A DNA stretch of 64,000 nt from Desulfonatronum lacustre DSM 10312 (GCF_000519265.1 NZ_KI912608.1:695665-759664), one strand, 5' to 3'; positions 16,350 to 26,468 are shown, counted from the stretch's first letter. The notes: generated by a model not told the origin, from the letters alone. A program made the numbers and translations.

Positions 16350-17384
16350 ATGAATATACTAATTAAAAATATGTTTTTTGGTGAAAATGACCATACTTAT
16401 TGTGAATTAACTACAAAAAATGATTATGAACAGAATAAGATTTGTTGTAAATGTAAAATTCTTATGAGAGATATAATTGTAGTAAAAAATATTAATTTTG
16501 ATAATGGATTGTCTTTGTCTTTATGTGAAAAATGTGGCTATATAAAACAAACTAGAAGTTTGTCAGATGTTTATTTAAAAAAACATTTTTTAAAAAAATG
16601 GTTGTCTAAAGTTAAAAGATTATTTATTGAAGATAATTCAGTGTATTTAGAACTGGAAAAATATTTTATATATTATAAAAAAATGAAGGTTCTTGATATT
16701 GGATGTGGGAATGGTGACAAATTGTTGTCATTTTATAATAATAATCATGATGTATATGGAGTTGAGCCGTCAATAAATAGAGTGAAGGAAGCTTTGTTTC
16801 GAATAAAGGATTTAAAAATCGAAAATAATTTCGCTGAGCCATATTTAATTAAAAATGAAGTTAAATTTGATATAGTTATTATATATAATGTTTTGCAATT
16901 TGTTAAAGATCCATTTTTTTTGCTTGAATTAATTTCTAAAAATCTTACAGATGGTGGTGTAGTTTATATCCGTGCTCAAAAATATAGTTATTCAAATTTT
17001 TATTATTTAGCTCTTTCTGGACTTATTAGATCATACCTATCTTTGCATTGTATGAAGGAATTTATTTTACGTAATAATTTTGAAATTCTAAAATTCGTAG
17101 ATGATCCGTTTACTTTGATATTAAGGAAAAGTGAAAAAAAATCTAAAAACTACAAAAATATAAATAAATTTAGAAAAATTAGCATAAATGATATAAAAAT
17201 TTATTTTGAAAAAACAATTTTTACACCTGAGAATATGAGTTCAAGAAAAATTTTAATTGAAGAAAATAGGAAAATAGATAACCAATTAGCAAAAAGAGAG
17301 ATTGAAATGTATATTTTAAGTAAAAAAGAACTTCCTTTAGCTTTAATTTTTGAAAATGATAAATTTCCTGTTTTACTAAAATAG
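16350..17384 (+). CDS. AT-rich class I methyltransferase with N-terminal cysteine knuckles
   Basis: A 344-residue protein. Its N-terminus carries paired cysteines (ICCKCKILMRD and LCEKCGYIKQTR, about 20 residues apart), which look like a zinc-ribbon, followed by a methyltransferase core with motif I VLDIGCGNGDKLLSF and YGVEPSINRVKEA. This zinc-plus-methyltransferase layout is seen in sugar C-methyltransferase-like proteins. Codon use is overwhelmingly A/T-ending with long A and T runs, quite unlike the flanking host genes, a strong sign of horizontal transfer. Nucleotide-sugar or glycan methylation is inferred from context. Confidence 0.78.
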   Translation: MNILIKNMFFGENDHTYCELTTKNDYEQNKICCKCKILMRDIIVVKNINFDNGLSLSLCEKCGYIKQTRSLSDVYLKKHFLKKWLSKVKRLFIEDNSVYLELEKYFIYYKKMKVLDIGCGNGDKLLSFYNNNHDVYGVEPSINRVKEALFRIKDLKIENNFAEPYLIKNEVKFDIVIIYNVLQFVKDPFFLLELISKNLTDGGVVYIRAQKYSYSNFYYLALSGLIRSYLSLHCMKEFILRNNFEILKFVDDPFTLILRKSEKKSKNYKNINKFRKISINDIKIYFEKTIFTPENMSSRKILIEENRKIDNQLAKREIEMYILSKKELPLALIFENDKFPVLLK

Positions 17385-17430
17385 GTGCTTGTATAGTATT
17401 CACAATTGTTTATATTGTAAGGATTAAACT

Positions 17431-20400
17431 ATGAAACGTGACTGGCTTTATTTGCCAATTGAGTTAAAAGTTAGAGACCTTCACTCACGAATATTGCTGG
17501 CATGTTTTGCTGCTGTGAGAGGTATTAAATCGATTGTTGGGCATAAACTTGAAGTTCAACACAAAATAAGAGAATGCCCTCCAGGGTTTTTCTTGATGTA
17601 CGGCTTTGTTGATAGCTACTTGAATAATTATGAGAAAATTATAAAATATGGTCACAAGGTTGTTGCTCAAGACGATGAAGGGTTAGTTGTTTGGCAAAAT
17701 GATATGTATCAGAAATTTCGTGTTTCTAGCTCTGTTTTAGAAAAGGTAAGTCAAGTATACGCATGGGGGCAAAATCAGAAGCAACTGATTGATAATTGGA
17801 GCCCAAAAACTAAAGAAAAAATATTGATCACAGGTAGTCCTCGTTTCGATTTGCTGCGCAAGCCATTTATCCAGGCATTAGATGTCGATGCTCAAAGTAT
17901 CAGAAAAAAAATAGGGCCTTATATTCTTATCAACACCAACTTTGGTAGGGCAAATCATTTTAAAGGCACGCAGTATTACATTCAGACCAAAAGAGAGCAG
18001 TACGTAACTGACAATATAAGCAGTAAATTTTTTGAAGGTTGTTTGGAATTTCAGAAATATATTTATTATAGTTATATTGAAATGGTATTCGAACTCAGTT
18101 CAAAGTTTCCAGAAACGATGATCGTCATAAGGCCTCATCCATCCGAAAATCATGATGCATGGCGTAAGCATGTACTTGGCTTATCAAATGTGAAAGTTAT
18201 TCACGATGGTTGTGTTTTGCCATGGATTTTAGGTTCAGAAGTGCTTATACATAATGGCTGCACTACAGGTGTCGAAGCATACATGTTGAATAAACCTGTT
18301 ATAGCCTATCGCCCTGTAATTAATGAGACCTATGAGCCAGTATTACCCAACCAACTCAGCCATCAAACTTTTACCAAAAATGAATTGATTAAAGTTGTTA
18401 AGTCTTACTTAGCATGCTCAAAGACACTTCGAACACCTGACATGGATGAAATTGCTAATTTCTATATTGAATCAATGGGGAATTCTTTTGCATCCGAAAA
18501 AATAGTTGACAAACTATGTGATAGTCAAGAGCAAATAACAATTGATGAAAAACGTGAATCGTATATATATAAACATCTTACATCGAATTGTTCAGAAGCA
18601 TTTAATTCAAAAAGTATGTTAATTAATGATTATATTAGACATAAATTCAGTGGGCTGTCTATTAATGAAATTTGTGATTATCTGCATAGACTAAAGCAAG
18701 CTTATAGCCGTTTTTTAAGAATTACTGTAAAACAAATTGGCGAGACTTGTTTTCTTTTTGAATACGATGGCAAAAATAAAACAATCACGACAGCAGATAC
18801 TGATTCCAGTTTGATAGGTGGTAAAAATATATTCTCAAAGGACGGTTTTATTTTTAGTGATAAAATTCACCAAGTTTTTTTTGGCTATTATGACATTACA
18901 CCTTTCAGCCCTGATGAATCTAAGCTTTTAGCCGTTCATGCACCCATCGAGAATGTGACCCCGGCACCCAACAGCCAAGTCAAAGTCGGCTATTACGATC
19001 TTAGTCAGCAGGTTCCAGAATTTCAGGCTGTCGATATCTCAAGCACATGGTGCTGGCAGATGGGGTGCAGGCTGCAATGGTACCCAGCTGCAGGTGGGAA
19101 TGCTATCCTGTATAACAGGCTTGTGAATGGAAAATATGGTAGTGTTATTCAGGATATCCATTCAAAAAATATTCTTAAGGCATATTCATATCCGATGTAT
19201 GCTGTCAGCCCAGATGGACGTTGGGGGCTATCCATTAACTTTTCGCGCTTGCAAAGACTTAGACCTGGGTATGGCTATACATCTTTGCCAGACGGAACCC
19301 AGAACAATTTTGCACCTATTCGTGACGGCATCTGGCGTATTGACATGAAAAATGGGAGGGCAAAATTCCTTCTTTCTTTGAGAAGAGTGAAAGATATCAA
19401 GCCACATAAAAGTATGGAAGGTGCGGAGCATTATTTCAATCACTTACTCTTCAATCCTTCAAGCACACGCTTTCTTTTCATGCACTTATGGGTGAAAGAT
19501 GGCAAAAGATATAGCAGGTTGCTTACAGCAGATTGTGACGGTTCGAATATACATGTCGTGAATAATGAAGGAGTTAGTTCGCATTACACATGGAAAAATG
19601 ATGATTCTATTTTAGTATATTCTTTCCACAAAGAGAATGGCTTTAATTATTATCTGTATCAAGATAAGTCAAGCGAACGAATGATTGTTGGAAAAGATAT
19701 ATTGAAGGAAGATGGGCATCCAACTTTTATTCCATCAAGTAACGATTTGATAACTGATACATATCCTAATATAAATAGAATACAATCATTGATTTATTAT
19801 CATTTTAAAAGCAATAATTATAGTGTTATCCACTCTTCATATGTTCCGGATTGTTTTAAAGGCGAGATTCGTTGTGATTTTCATCCACGATTAAGCAATT
19901 TAGGTCGTTTTGTATGTATAGATGAATTAATTGATTTTCGGAGAACTATGAAAATAATAGATATAAGTAGGCTTCATGTCGACAACAAATCAATAAATGA
20001 CTCCATGATTAATGACAACAGCACAATCAATTCACAGTATTGCAGCAATCGGATTGATAGACAATTTCGTTTGGCTAGGATTTGGTCTAATAAGGAATTG
20101 TTGAAAATATCTTCTTTGTTTTCTGGTGAAATTGTAAATATTTCTGGATGGAAGGATGAAGATAAGGAAGGAAAAAAGTACAAAGATTATTTCACTAATG
20201 CGGATAGATATTGGATTACAAATTTCTCTGGTTACCGTGGCATTCAAAATGTAGATAACGAAATATTTCTTGATTTAGCTGCGGATTTGCCTAGTGATCT
20301 TAATAAAAAATTCGATGTTTGCTTTAATCATACAACCCTTGAGCATATATTTGATTTTAGGAGAGCTTTTAAGAATATTTGTGAAATGTCGAAAGACATC

Positions 20401-20667
20401 GTGATTGTTGTTGTTCCATTTTCGCAAGTGGAGCATGAGTCTGATTCTTACAATGATTTTTGGAGGTTTGCTCCATCATCTATGAGAAAATTGTTTTCTG
20501 AAAATTCTTTAACTGTTATTTATGAATCGTGGAATAATGATTTTAATTCCGCGACGTATCTTTTTTTTGTAGGATCTCGTTTTCCAGATAACTGGAAAGG
20601 GATGATTAAATCATGTAAGCCTGTGAACCCAGCAGGAAATTGGATTGGTATGATCGAACATGAATAA
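17431..20667 (+). CDS. Large fusion: surface-glycan transferase, beta-propeller-like region, methyltransferase-like C-terminus
   Basis: A 1078-residue protein that appears to have three parts. Residues 1-350 resemble surface-carbohydrate (TagB/KpsC-like GT-B) proteins: ILITGSPRFDLL, MIVIRPHPSENHDAW and LIHNGCTTGVEAYMLNKPVIAY. Residues about 470-850 have repeated motifs such as FGYYDITPFSPDESKLLAVHA, YAVSPDGRWGLSINFSRL and HYTWKNDDSILVYSF, which suggest a TolB/WD-like beta-propeller. The last 150 residues (FDVCFNHTTLEHIFDFRRAFKNI, IVVVPFSQVEHESDSYNDFWRFAP) resemble the C-terminal half of a methyltransferase. It overlaps the next gene by 8 bases. Domain limits are by eye. Confidence 0.7.
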   Translation: MKRDWLYLPIELKVRDLHSRILLACFAAVRGIKSIVGHKLEVQHKIRECPPGFFLMYGFVDSYLNNYEKIIKYGHKVVAQDDEGLVVWQNDMYQKFRVSSSVLEKVSQVYAWGQNQKQLIDNWSPKTKEKILITGSPRFDLLRKPFIQALDVDAQSIRKKIGPYILINTNFGRANHFKGTQYYIQTKREQYVTDNISSKFFEGCLEFQKYIYYSYIEMVFELSSKFPETMIVIRPHPSENHDAWRKHVLGLSNVKVIHDGCVLPWILGSEVLIHNGCTTGVEAYMLNKPVIAYRPVINETYEPVLPNQLSHQTFTKNELIKVVKSYLACSKTLRTPDMDEIANFYIESMGNSFASEKIVDKLCDSQEQITIDEKRESYIYKHLTSNCSEAFNSKSMLINDYIRHKFSGLSINEICDYLHRLKQAYSRFLRITVKQIGETCFLFEYDGKNKTITTADTDSSLIGGKNIFSKDGFIFSDKIHQVFFGYYDITPFSPDESKLLAVHAPIENVTPAPNSQVKVGYYDLSQQVPEFQAVDISSTWCWQMGCRLQWYPAAGGNAILYNRLVNGKYGSVIQDIHSKNILKAYSYPMYAVSPDGRWGLSINFSRLQRLRPGYGYTSLPDGTQNNFAPIRDGIWRIDMKNGRAKFLLSLRRVKDIKPHKSMEGAEHYFNHLLFNPSSTRFLFMHLWVKDGKRYSRLLTADCDGSNIHVVNNEGVSSHYTWKNDDSILVYSFHKENGFNYYLYQDKSSERMIVGKDILKEDGHPTFIPSSNDLITDTYPNINRIQSLIYYHFKSNNYSVIHSSYVPDCFKGEIRCDFHPRLSNLGRFVCIDELIDFRRTMKIIDISRLHVDNKSINDSMINDNSTINSQYCSNRIDRQFRLARIWSNKELLKISSLFSGEIVNISGWKDEDKEGKKYKDYFTNADRYWITNFSGYRGIQNVDNEIFLDLAADLPSDLNKKFDVCFNHTTLEHIFDFRRAFKNICEMSKDIVIVVVPFSQVEHESDSYNDFWRFAPSSMRKLFSENSLTVIYESWNNDFNSATYLFFVGSRFPDNWKGMIKSCKPVNPAGNWIGMIEHE

Positions 20668-22825
20668 CCTTAATTCTAAAAGTCAACTAACATTAGATCA
20701 AGTTACAGTAGTTATCAGGTCTGTAGGTGAACGAACCGAAAACTATTCAGTTCACCTTGCTACTCAGCAAGTCATTGATAATAATATTTTCATCGTTCGT
20801 AAAACGCCTTTTTCAGAAGCACTTCGCGAATCTTTTAAGATCGGAATCGAAAAAGGTTTGCCGTGGACAGTCTGCATTGATGCAGATGTCCTCATCAAAC
20901 CAAACTCCCTGCGAGATTTGTTAGATATTGCTAATCGGCAACGAAGAGACATGTTCGAAATTCAAGGACAGATTCTTGACAATTTTTTTGGGGGCCCTCG
21001 CGATGGTGGTCCTCATATGTATAGAACTTCATTATTATCCAAAGCAATTGATTTTATCCCAGAAGAAGGTACCGGCTTGCGTCCAGAAAACTTCACGATA
21101 TTGAAAATGAAGGAAAGTGGCTATCCGCATGTGCAGATACCTCAAGTTCTCGGGCTTCATGACTTCGAGCAGTATTATCGTGATATTTTTCGAAAATGCT
21201 ATGTTCAGGCACATAAGCACTCGCAATTTATTGAAAAATTTATCAATTACTGGAGGCTAATGGCCGAGGAAGATAAAGACTTTGAAGTCGCTTTATGGGG
21301 GCTTGCCGCTGGGATAGCTAAAACAAATAATATCCGTGTAGATGTGCTTAACACTCCTTTTGAGTTTTTTGATTTTTTGAAAGACAAAGACTTTGTTGAA
21401 AAAAACAGCTTGGATCATGCAGACCTAAGTTTCCAAAATTTCGAAGAGAAATTATTTAGGAATTACCACGAGAAGAAGTTTGAACCCGTTTTCCCAACGA
21501 CCTATTTTAAAGACAGGAATTTATCTAGGCAGCATATTGCTCAGTCAACTGCTTCAAAAGGCACCATTCGAAAAACGAAGTCGCCTCTCCGATTAGTGCA
21601 TATTAATACCCACGACATCATGGGTGGTGCCGCAAAATCAACATGGCGGTTGGCTGAGGCTCAGCGCCAGCGTGGCCATCAGGCTGACCTCCTGGTGGGA
21701 TTTAAAAACTCCAACCATCCTTCGGTTCACAGATTTGACCCTGATGCTAGCCCTACTCACATCCAACGCTGTCAAGAGCAGGGTCTTTTGTACTACGAAT
21801 TTCAAGGGAGTCATAAACTTCCAGGCCATCAGCTTATAAATAATGCTGATTTGATTCATTTCCAAAATCTTCACGGTGGATATTTCAATCCCTTTTCCAT
21901 ACCTAGAATTTCAAAGATCAAGCCCATAGTCTGGACATTGCGTGATATGCAATCAGTTACAGGGCATTGCGCTCATTCATTGGAGTGTGATCGGTGGCAG
22001 ACTGGATGCGGTGATTGTCCTGATTTAAATGTCTATCCCCAAATTCATTATGATTCGACCGCAAGACTCTGGGAGGATAAAAAGACTATCTATAGCAAAT
22101 CAAAAATGCATATTGTCTGTCCGAGTAATTGGATAAAGAAAATTGTTGAGAAGAGTATTCTTTCTGAACATTCTGTAGATTTGATTTATAATAGTGTTGA
22201 TACGGATGTTTTTTTTCCACATAACAGGCTTGAAGTGCGCCGCGAGCTTGGACTTCCTGAAAATTGTGTATTGGTCGGAGCAGTCGCTCACTGTGGAAGT
22301 TTAGGTAATCCATGGAAAGGTGGCGAGTATACTCTGGAAGCCCTGAAATATCTCTGGGAAAAGTATCCTCAACTGATATTTGTAAATATCGGGGCGTCGC
22401 ATCAGAGTCTGAACTGTGACCAACGAATAGTCAACATTCCTCACGTTGATGACGAAGGCTTTCTTTCCAAGCTATACTCCTCGCTAGACTTATTTTTATA
22501 CACTACCCTGGCTGACACCTGTCCATTGGTGGTAATTGAAGCATTATCATGCGGTTTGCCCGTTGTCTCTTTTGCTACTGGTGGCGTCCCTGAATTGGTA
22601 ACACAAGGTGAGGATGGCTTCGTCACGCCAAGAAAGGATGTCCGCTCTCTGGTCAAAGCTGCTGAGACACTACTAAAGATTCCAGAACTTCGGGGTGAGT
22701 ATTCTTGTAATGCACGCAAAAACGCTGTCCAACGTTTTTCGATACGTGATATGGTAGATAAATATGAAAATGTATATTTTAAAGCCATAGATGACTTTAA
22801 ATCTGTAAATCGTAAAACTCTTTGA
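20660..22825 (+). CDS. Two-domain glycosyltransferase (GT-A-like plus GT4)
   Basis: A 721-residue protein. The N-terminal third has GT-A-like features: VVIRSVGERTENYS, and WTVCIDADVLIKPNSLRDLL with a DAD metal-binding motif. The C-terminal part, from about residue 310, is a GT4-type GT-B fold: RLVHINTHDIMGGAAKSTWRLAEAQRQRGH at its start, VCPSNWIKKIVEKS, then GNPWKGGEYTLEALKYL, LYTTLADTCPLVVIEALSCGLPVVSFATGGVPELV, the E-x7-E-like nucleotide-sugar site. Two catalytic domains in one chain suggest two sequential sugar additions. It overlaps the previous gene by 8 bases and presumably is co-translated with it. Confidence 0.82.
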   Translation: MNNLNSKSQLTLDQVTVVIRSVGERTENYSVHLATQQVIDNNIFIVRKTPFSEALRESFKIGIEKGLPWTVCIDADVLIKPNSLRDLLDIANRQRRDMFEIQGQILDNFFGGPRDGGPHMYRTSLLSKAIDFIPEEGTGLRPENFTILKMKESGYPHVQIPQVLGLHDFEQYYRDIFRKCYVQAHKHSQFIEKFINYWRLMAEEDKDFEVALWGLAAGIAKTNNIRVDVLNTPFEFFDFLKDKDFVEKNSLDHADLSFQNFEEKLFRNYHEKKFEPVFPTTYFKDRNLSRQHIAQSTASKGTIRKTKSPLRLVHINTHDIMGGAAKSTWRLAEAQRQRGHQADLLVGFKNSNHPSVHRFDPDASPTHIQRCQEQGLLYYEFQGSHKLPGHQLINNADLIHFQNLHGGYFNPFSIPRISKIKPIVWTLRDMQSVTGHCAHSLECDRWQTGCGDCPDLNVYPQIHYDSTARLWEDKKTIYSKSKMHIVCPSNWIKKIVEKSILSEHSVDLIYNSVDTDVFFPHNRLEVRRELGLPENCVLVGAVAHCGSLGNPWKGGEYTLEALKYLWEKYPQLIFVNIGASHQSLNCDQRIVNIPHVDDEGFLSKLYSSLDLFLYTTLADTCPLVVIEALSCGLPVVSFATGGVPELVTQGEDGFVTPRKDVRSLVKAAETLLKIPELRGEYSCNARKNAVQRFSIRDMVDKYENVYFKAIDDFKSVNRKTL

Positions 22826-22832
22826 TTCCCTT

Positions 22833-23037
22833 GACGGCATTCCGGACATGGTGGTGCATCAGGTCAATGGATATCTGGCGCCGGTTGGAGATGACAAGGG
22901 GCTGGGTGAGGGGATGCGGTGGGTCATGGAGCAGGAAATGGTTGGGGTAAGATTCGGGGGAGACGGCGCTGAGCCGGTATAATTTGCCGTTGCAGGCGGG
23001 GCGGTACCGGGAGTTGTATGAAGAAATTCTTAAGTGA
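22833..23037 (+). pseudogene. Fragment of a GT4 glycosyltransferase C-terminus
   Basis: An initial frame reads DGIPDMVVHQVNGYLAPVGD followed by GLGEGMRWVMEQ, the conserved C-terminal tail of GT4 enzymes. A second frame then reads AGRYRELYEEILK followed by a stop. Both belong to the same domain tail, so a frameshift separates them. No start or catalytic core is present. Its GC-rich composition differs from the AT-rich genes around it, so it is probably a relic of the ancestral locus into which foreign genes were inserted. Confidence 0.7.
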
Positions 23038-23103
23038 AACAATGCGATGTGAATAGGGCTAGTTTTTCATGCTTTCAATTTATTTTTTAGAGTGAGTAAT
23101 AAT

Positions 23104-23835
23104 ATGCCGGAACTAGATTGGAATTTAAAGGAATGGGGATCTAAAGAGAATTGGGAAAAATTTTCAGGTGGAGAATTATGGTCACAGGGTTGGGGAGGAT
23201 CTTTCGCACAATGGTATGGCTTGATATTTCCTCGGATAGCTAACTTTTTGCCGTGCGAAACAATGCTTGAAATAGCGCCAGGGTATGGACGATGGACACA
23301 GTATATTATCAATTATTGCAAGAATTTTTATGCTGTAGACATATCGCAGGAATGTGTTGATATTTGTAGTAATAAATGGGGTAATAGAGGAAAATTTTAT
23401 AAGACAGATGGTAAAAGCTTGCCGTTTGATTGTGAATTTGACTTTGTATTTTCTTTTGATTCGCTAGTGCATGTAGAATATGAGATTATAAAAGAATATA
23501 TTGGAAAAATTATCAAATTATTAAAAAATGATGGATTTGCATTTATACATCATTCGAATCTTTTTGAATACAGAAAAAAAATGCCATCTAAGACACACGC
23601 GCGTGCACCAAGTGTCTCGGCTAGTCATATCGAAAAATTAGTTGATAAGTGTGGCGGAAAAGTTGTTATTCAAGAAAAAGTGAATTGGGGAACTTCAGAA
23701 TTAATTGATTGCTTTTCTCTTTTTACAAAAGGAAAAAGTAACAAATACGAAACTAAATATTTGGAGAACAATGCGCTGATGGATAATGCAAGTTACATTA
23801 GAAACTATTTAGCACCATATAGTATTACTAAATAG
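23104..23835 (+). CDS. AT-rich SAM-dependent methyltransferase
   Basis: A 243-residue methyltransferase: motif I LEIAPGYGRWTQYIINYC, then YAVDISQECVDICSNKW, KTDGKSLPFDCEFDFVFSFDSLVHVEYE and a post-motif LLKNDGFAFIHHSN. The GYGRWT form of motif I is typical of sugar O-methyltransferases found in polysaccharide clusters. I chose ATG 23104 because a GAGTGAG lies upstream; a GTG at 23092 in frame is the alternative. Composition is strongly AT-rich, as in its neighbours, pointing to acquisition with them. Confidence 0.75.
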   Translation: MPELDWNLKEWGSKENWEKFSGGELWSQGWGGSFAQWYGLIFPRIANFLPCETMLEIAPGYGRWTQYIINYCKNFYAVDISQECVDICSNKWGNRGKFYKTDGKSLPFDCEFDFVFSFDSLVHVEYEIIKEYIGKIIKLLKNDGFAFIHHSNLFEYRKKMPSKTHARAPSVSASHIEKLVDKCGGKVVIQEKVNWGTSELIDCFSLFTKGKSNKYETKYLENNALMDNASYIRNYLAPYSITK

Positions 23836-23879
23836 GCTATGTTGTTTATACAAATGCATCGAAGACAAAGGATTATCTA

Positions 23880-26468
23880 ATGAGTATGGCGGTAGATATT
23901 AGTTATCCCAGGATTAGCATTGTTACGCCATCATTTAATCAAGGAGATTATATTGAAAAATCAATCTTGTCAATTATCGACCAAGGTTATCCAAATCTTG
24001 AGTATATAATTATTGATGGTGGCAGCACTGACAATACAGTAGAAATTATCAAAAAATACGAAAAGCATTTGACCTACTGGGTCACCGAACCGGATAGAGG
24101 GCAGTCACATGCCATAAACAAGGGGCTGGCTCATTGCACGGGGGATATTTTTAATTGGTTGAATTCTGATGACTACCTGCTATCAGAAGCATTATTCGCT
24201 ATAGCAGATTCATATAAAAAAAATAGATATGCTGCTGCGTGGATTGGTAGTTGCAAAAGAGTCGATGAGAATGGTAATACTCTTGCATATATATTTCCAA
24301 ATGGACTATTTCGAGAACATATTGGCCTTAACTGGAATGGAAGAGTTTTTTATCAACCTGCATGCTTTCTTAATTTAAAACTTGTAAAAAATGTTTGCGG
24401 TTTAAATGAACAAAAAAAATATTGTATGGACTATGATTTGTATATGCGCTTGTTCCATGAAAATGCAAAAATTGAAAAAGTTGATAAGATTTTATCATGT
24501 GCAATTCTTCAAAAAAATGCAAAAACCGTTGCCGATAGTAGACAATCTTGGGCTGAACTTGCATATACAATGCTTGATCATGGTTTTCATGAAGGGAGTT
24601 TAGAAATATTTGATCGTCTGACAAAGGGGACACCATGTAGGTATACAATCCCTGATTCAGTTAAAGTAGAACTCAAAACGCGTTCAGAATCGTATAAAAA
24701 GTTATTTTATAAATCATTGAGTGATATCGGATATGAAAAAAAAATACTTATTGTCAGTAATTTTTCTGAAAACGCTAAAAGTTTATCAGTTCTTGTTGCC
24801 AAAATTATTTCTGATATTTTTTTTCTGTTTAGAAATGTGAAGTTTATTCTTCATGGACATAATTCTAGCGAGTTTTGTCAAATTATCAATTATCCTTTTG
24901 TTACATGTATTGATAACATTACATCTATTGCAAATCAAATTGACATATGTATTTTTTTCGATTCTACACAAGCAACAAAAAATGTAATAAAAAAATTATC
25001 AATGAATTTTGTTGCTATTATCATTCCATCTTCTTCATCTATAGAATTTGTTGATGGTCGTAATTGTTTTACTTATGATTTTAGTAATTATGAACTTATT
25101 CTGTATAAAGCTTTGCAAGCTCTAAATGATCAGCCTACACGAAAAAATTTGCAATTACAAGTATTTTTAGATTATAGTACACCAGCAAATTTTTTTTATT
25201 ATAATCAAACAAACAAGATTCTTTTTGTCTGTCACAACTGCCCTCCCTACAACACTTCCGGAGCACAGCTTTATGTCCTGAACTTGGCCAAGGAACTCAA
25301 AACACTCGGCCATGACGTTTCCTTTTTTTATCCCGTAGACATCAGCAAACGCCAGACTGACGAGGACAAAACGCCCTATGCCGTTGTTTCGACGGAATAT
25401 GAAGGACTGAAAGTCCATCAAACCAACGTCATGGATGGCTCAACGGATCTGTTTGAAAATCCCCAGTACATGTTTGCCAATGAAAGCGTGGAGCAGCAAT
25501 TCGAGGAGCTGTTACGGCGAGAACAGTTTGACCAGGTCCATTTTCACCTGCTCTACCGCTTAAGTGCCCGCCTGCCCTTGATCGCCAAGGCATTGAACAT
25601 TCCTACGACGGCCACCCTACATGACTACTGGCTGCTATGCGCCATGGGACACTTGATTGATACCAAGGGCCGGGAGTGCTCAGGGCCTGAATCGCCGGAA
25701 AAGTGCGCTCGTTGCCTGGGAGGATTTCAGGCCGATCCCGCCAAAGAAGTAATTGAGTTCTTTCGTCTTCGACAGCAGGTCATTCAAGCCGGATACGGGG
25801 CTATCGACAGAAATTTTTCGCCATCAAGGCATTTAGCTGACGTACATGCTCGTTATGGCTTCTCACGACCCGCCGTGCTTCCTTTGGGATGGCCGGCTAT
25901 TCAGGCTCCTCGCACAAGCCAAACTCAAAAAGCCAAGATTATTCTTGGCTTCATCGGCCAGATAGTCTACCGCAAGGGACTTGATCTGCTCGTTAAGGTC
26001 GTGAAGGAACTGGACGTGGCATTGCAGGACAAATTCGAGCTGCACATTCACGGGACCGTGCATCAGCCGCAGTTTTTTGACGCCGTTATGGGAACGATCA
26101 AAGATAATCCTAGCGTCAAGTTTTTCGGGCCGTACAAACATAATGACCTTGGAAACATCCTTTCTTCCTTTGACGTCACCGTGATCCCTTCCCGCCAGGA
26201 AAACTATCCTCTAACCGTACTGGAATCCCTTTCCGCCAAAGTGCCGGTGATCGCCTCGGATGTGGGCGGGGTGCGGGAAATGTTCCAGGACAAAGTGGAA
26301 GGCTTTCTCTTTCCGCGGGAGGACACGACGCGGCTGACGAAAATCGTCCGCATGCTCCTGACGCAGCCCGACCTCTTGGCCACCATGCGCACCAAGATCC
26401 GACCGATCAAGACCATGCGACAGAATGCCGAAGAATATGCGCGGGTGTATAAAGAAATGCCGGGATAA
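23880..26468 (+). CDS. Chimeric GT2-GT4 glycosyltransferase with composition switch
   Basis: An 862-residue protein. The N-terminal GT2 domain has RISIVTPSFNQGDYIEKSILSI, IIDGGSTDNTVEII, FNWLNSDDYL (DXD-type SDD) and CMDYDLYMRL. The middle (about 280-440) is a poorly recognisable linker. From about residue 447 there is a GT4 domain: ILFVCHNCPPYNTSGAQLYVLNLAKELKTLGHDVSFFYP, GFIGQIVYRKGLDLLVKV and FDVTVIPSRQENYPLTVLESLSAKVPVIASDVGGVREM. The DNA is AT-rich up to about 25,220 and then abruptly GC-rich like the host, inside the frame. This looks like recombination of a foreign 5' part onto a resident GT4 gene. An AGGATT precedes the ATG. Confidence 0.85.
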   Translation: MSMAVDISYPRISIVTPSFNQGDYIEKSILSIIDQGYPNLEYIIIDGGSTDNTVEIIKKYEKHLTYWVTEPDRGQSHAINKGLAHCTGDIFNWLNSDDYLLSEALFAIADSYKKNRYAAAWIGSCKRVDENGNTLAYIFPNGLFREHIGLNWNGRVFYQPACFLNLKLVKNVCGLNEQKKYCMDYDLYMRLFHENAKIEKVDKILSCAILQKNAKTVADSRQSWAELAYTMLDHGFHEGSLEIFDRLTKGTPCRYTIPDSVKVELKTRSESYKKLFYKSLSDIGYEKKILIVSNFSENAKSLSVLVAKIISDIFFLFRNVKFILHGHNSSEFCQIINYPFVTCIDNITSIANQIDICIFFDSTQATKNVIKKLSMNFVAIIIPSSSSIEFVDGRNCFTYDFSNYELILYKALQALNDQPTRKNLQLQVFLDYSTPANFFYYNQTNKILFVCHNCPPYNTSGAQLYVLNLAKELKTLGHDVSFFYPVDISKRQTDEDKTPYAVVSTEYEGLKVHQTNVMDGSTDLFENPQYMFANESVEQQFEELLRREQFDQVHFHLLYRLSARLPLIAKALNIPTTATLHDYWLLCAMGHLIDTKGRECSGPESPEKCARCLGGFQADPAKEVIEFFRLRQQVIQAGYGAIDRNFSPSRHLADVHARYGFSRPAVLPLGWPAIQAPRTSQTQKAKIILGFIGQIVYRKGLDLLVKVVKELDVALQDKFELHIHGTVHQPQFFDAVMGTIKDNPSVKFFGPYKHNDLGNILSSFDVTVIPSRQENYPLTVLESLSAKVPVIASDVGGVREMFQDKVEGFLFPREDTTRLTKIVRMLLTQPDLLATMRTKIRPIKTMRQNAEEYARVYKEMPG

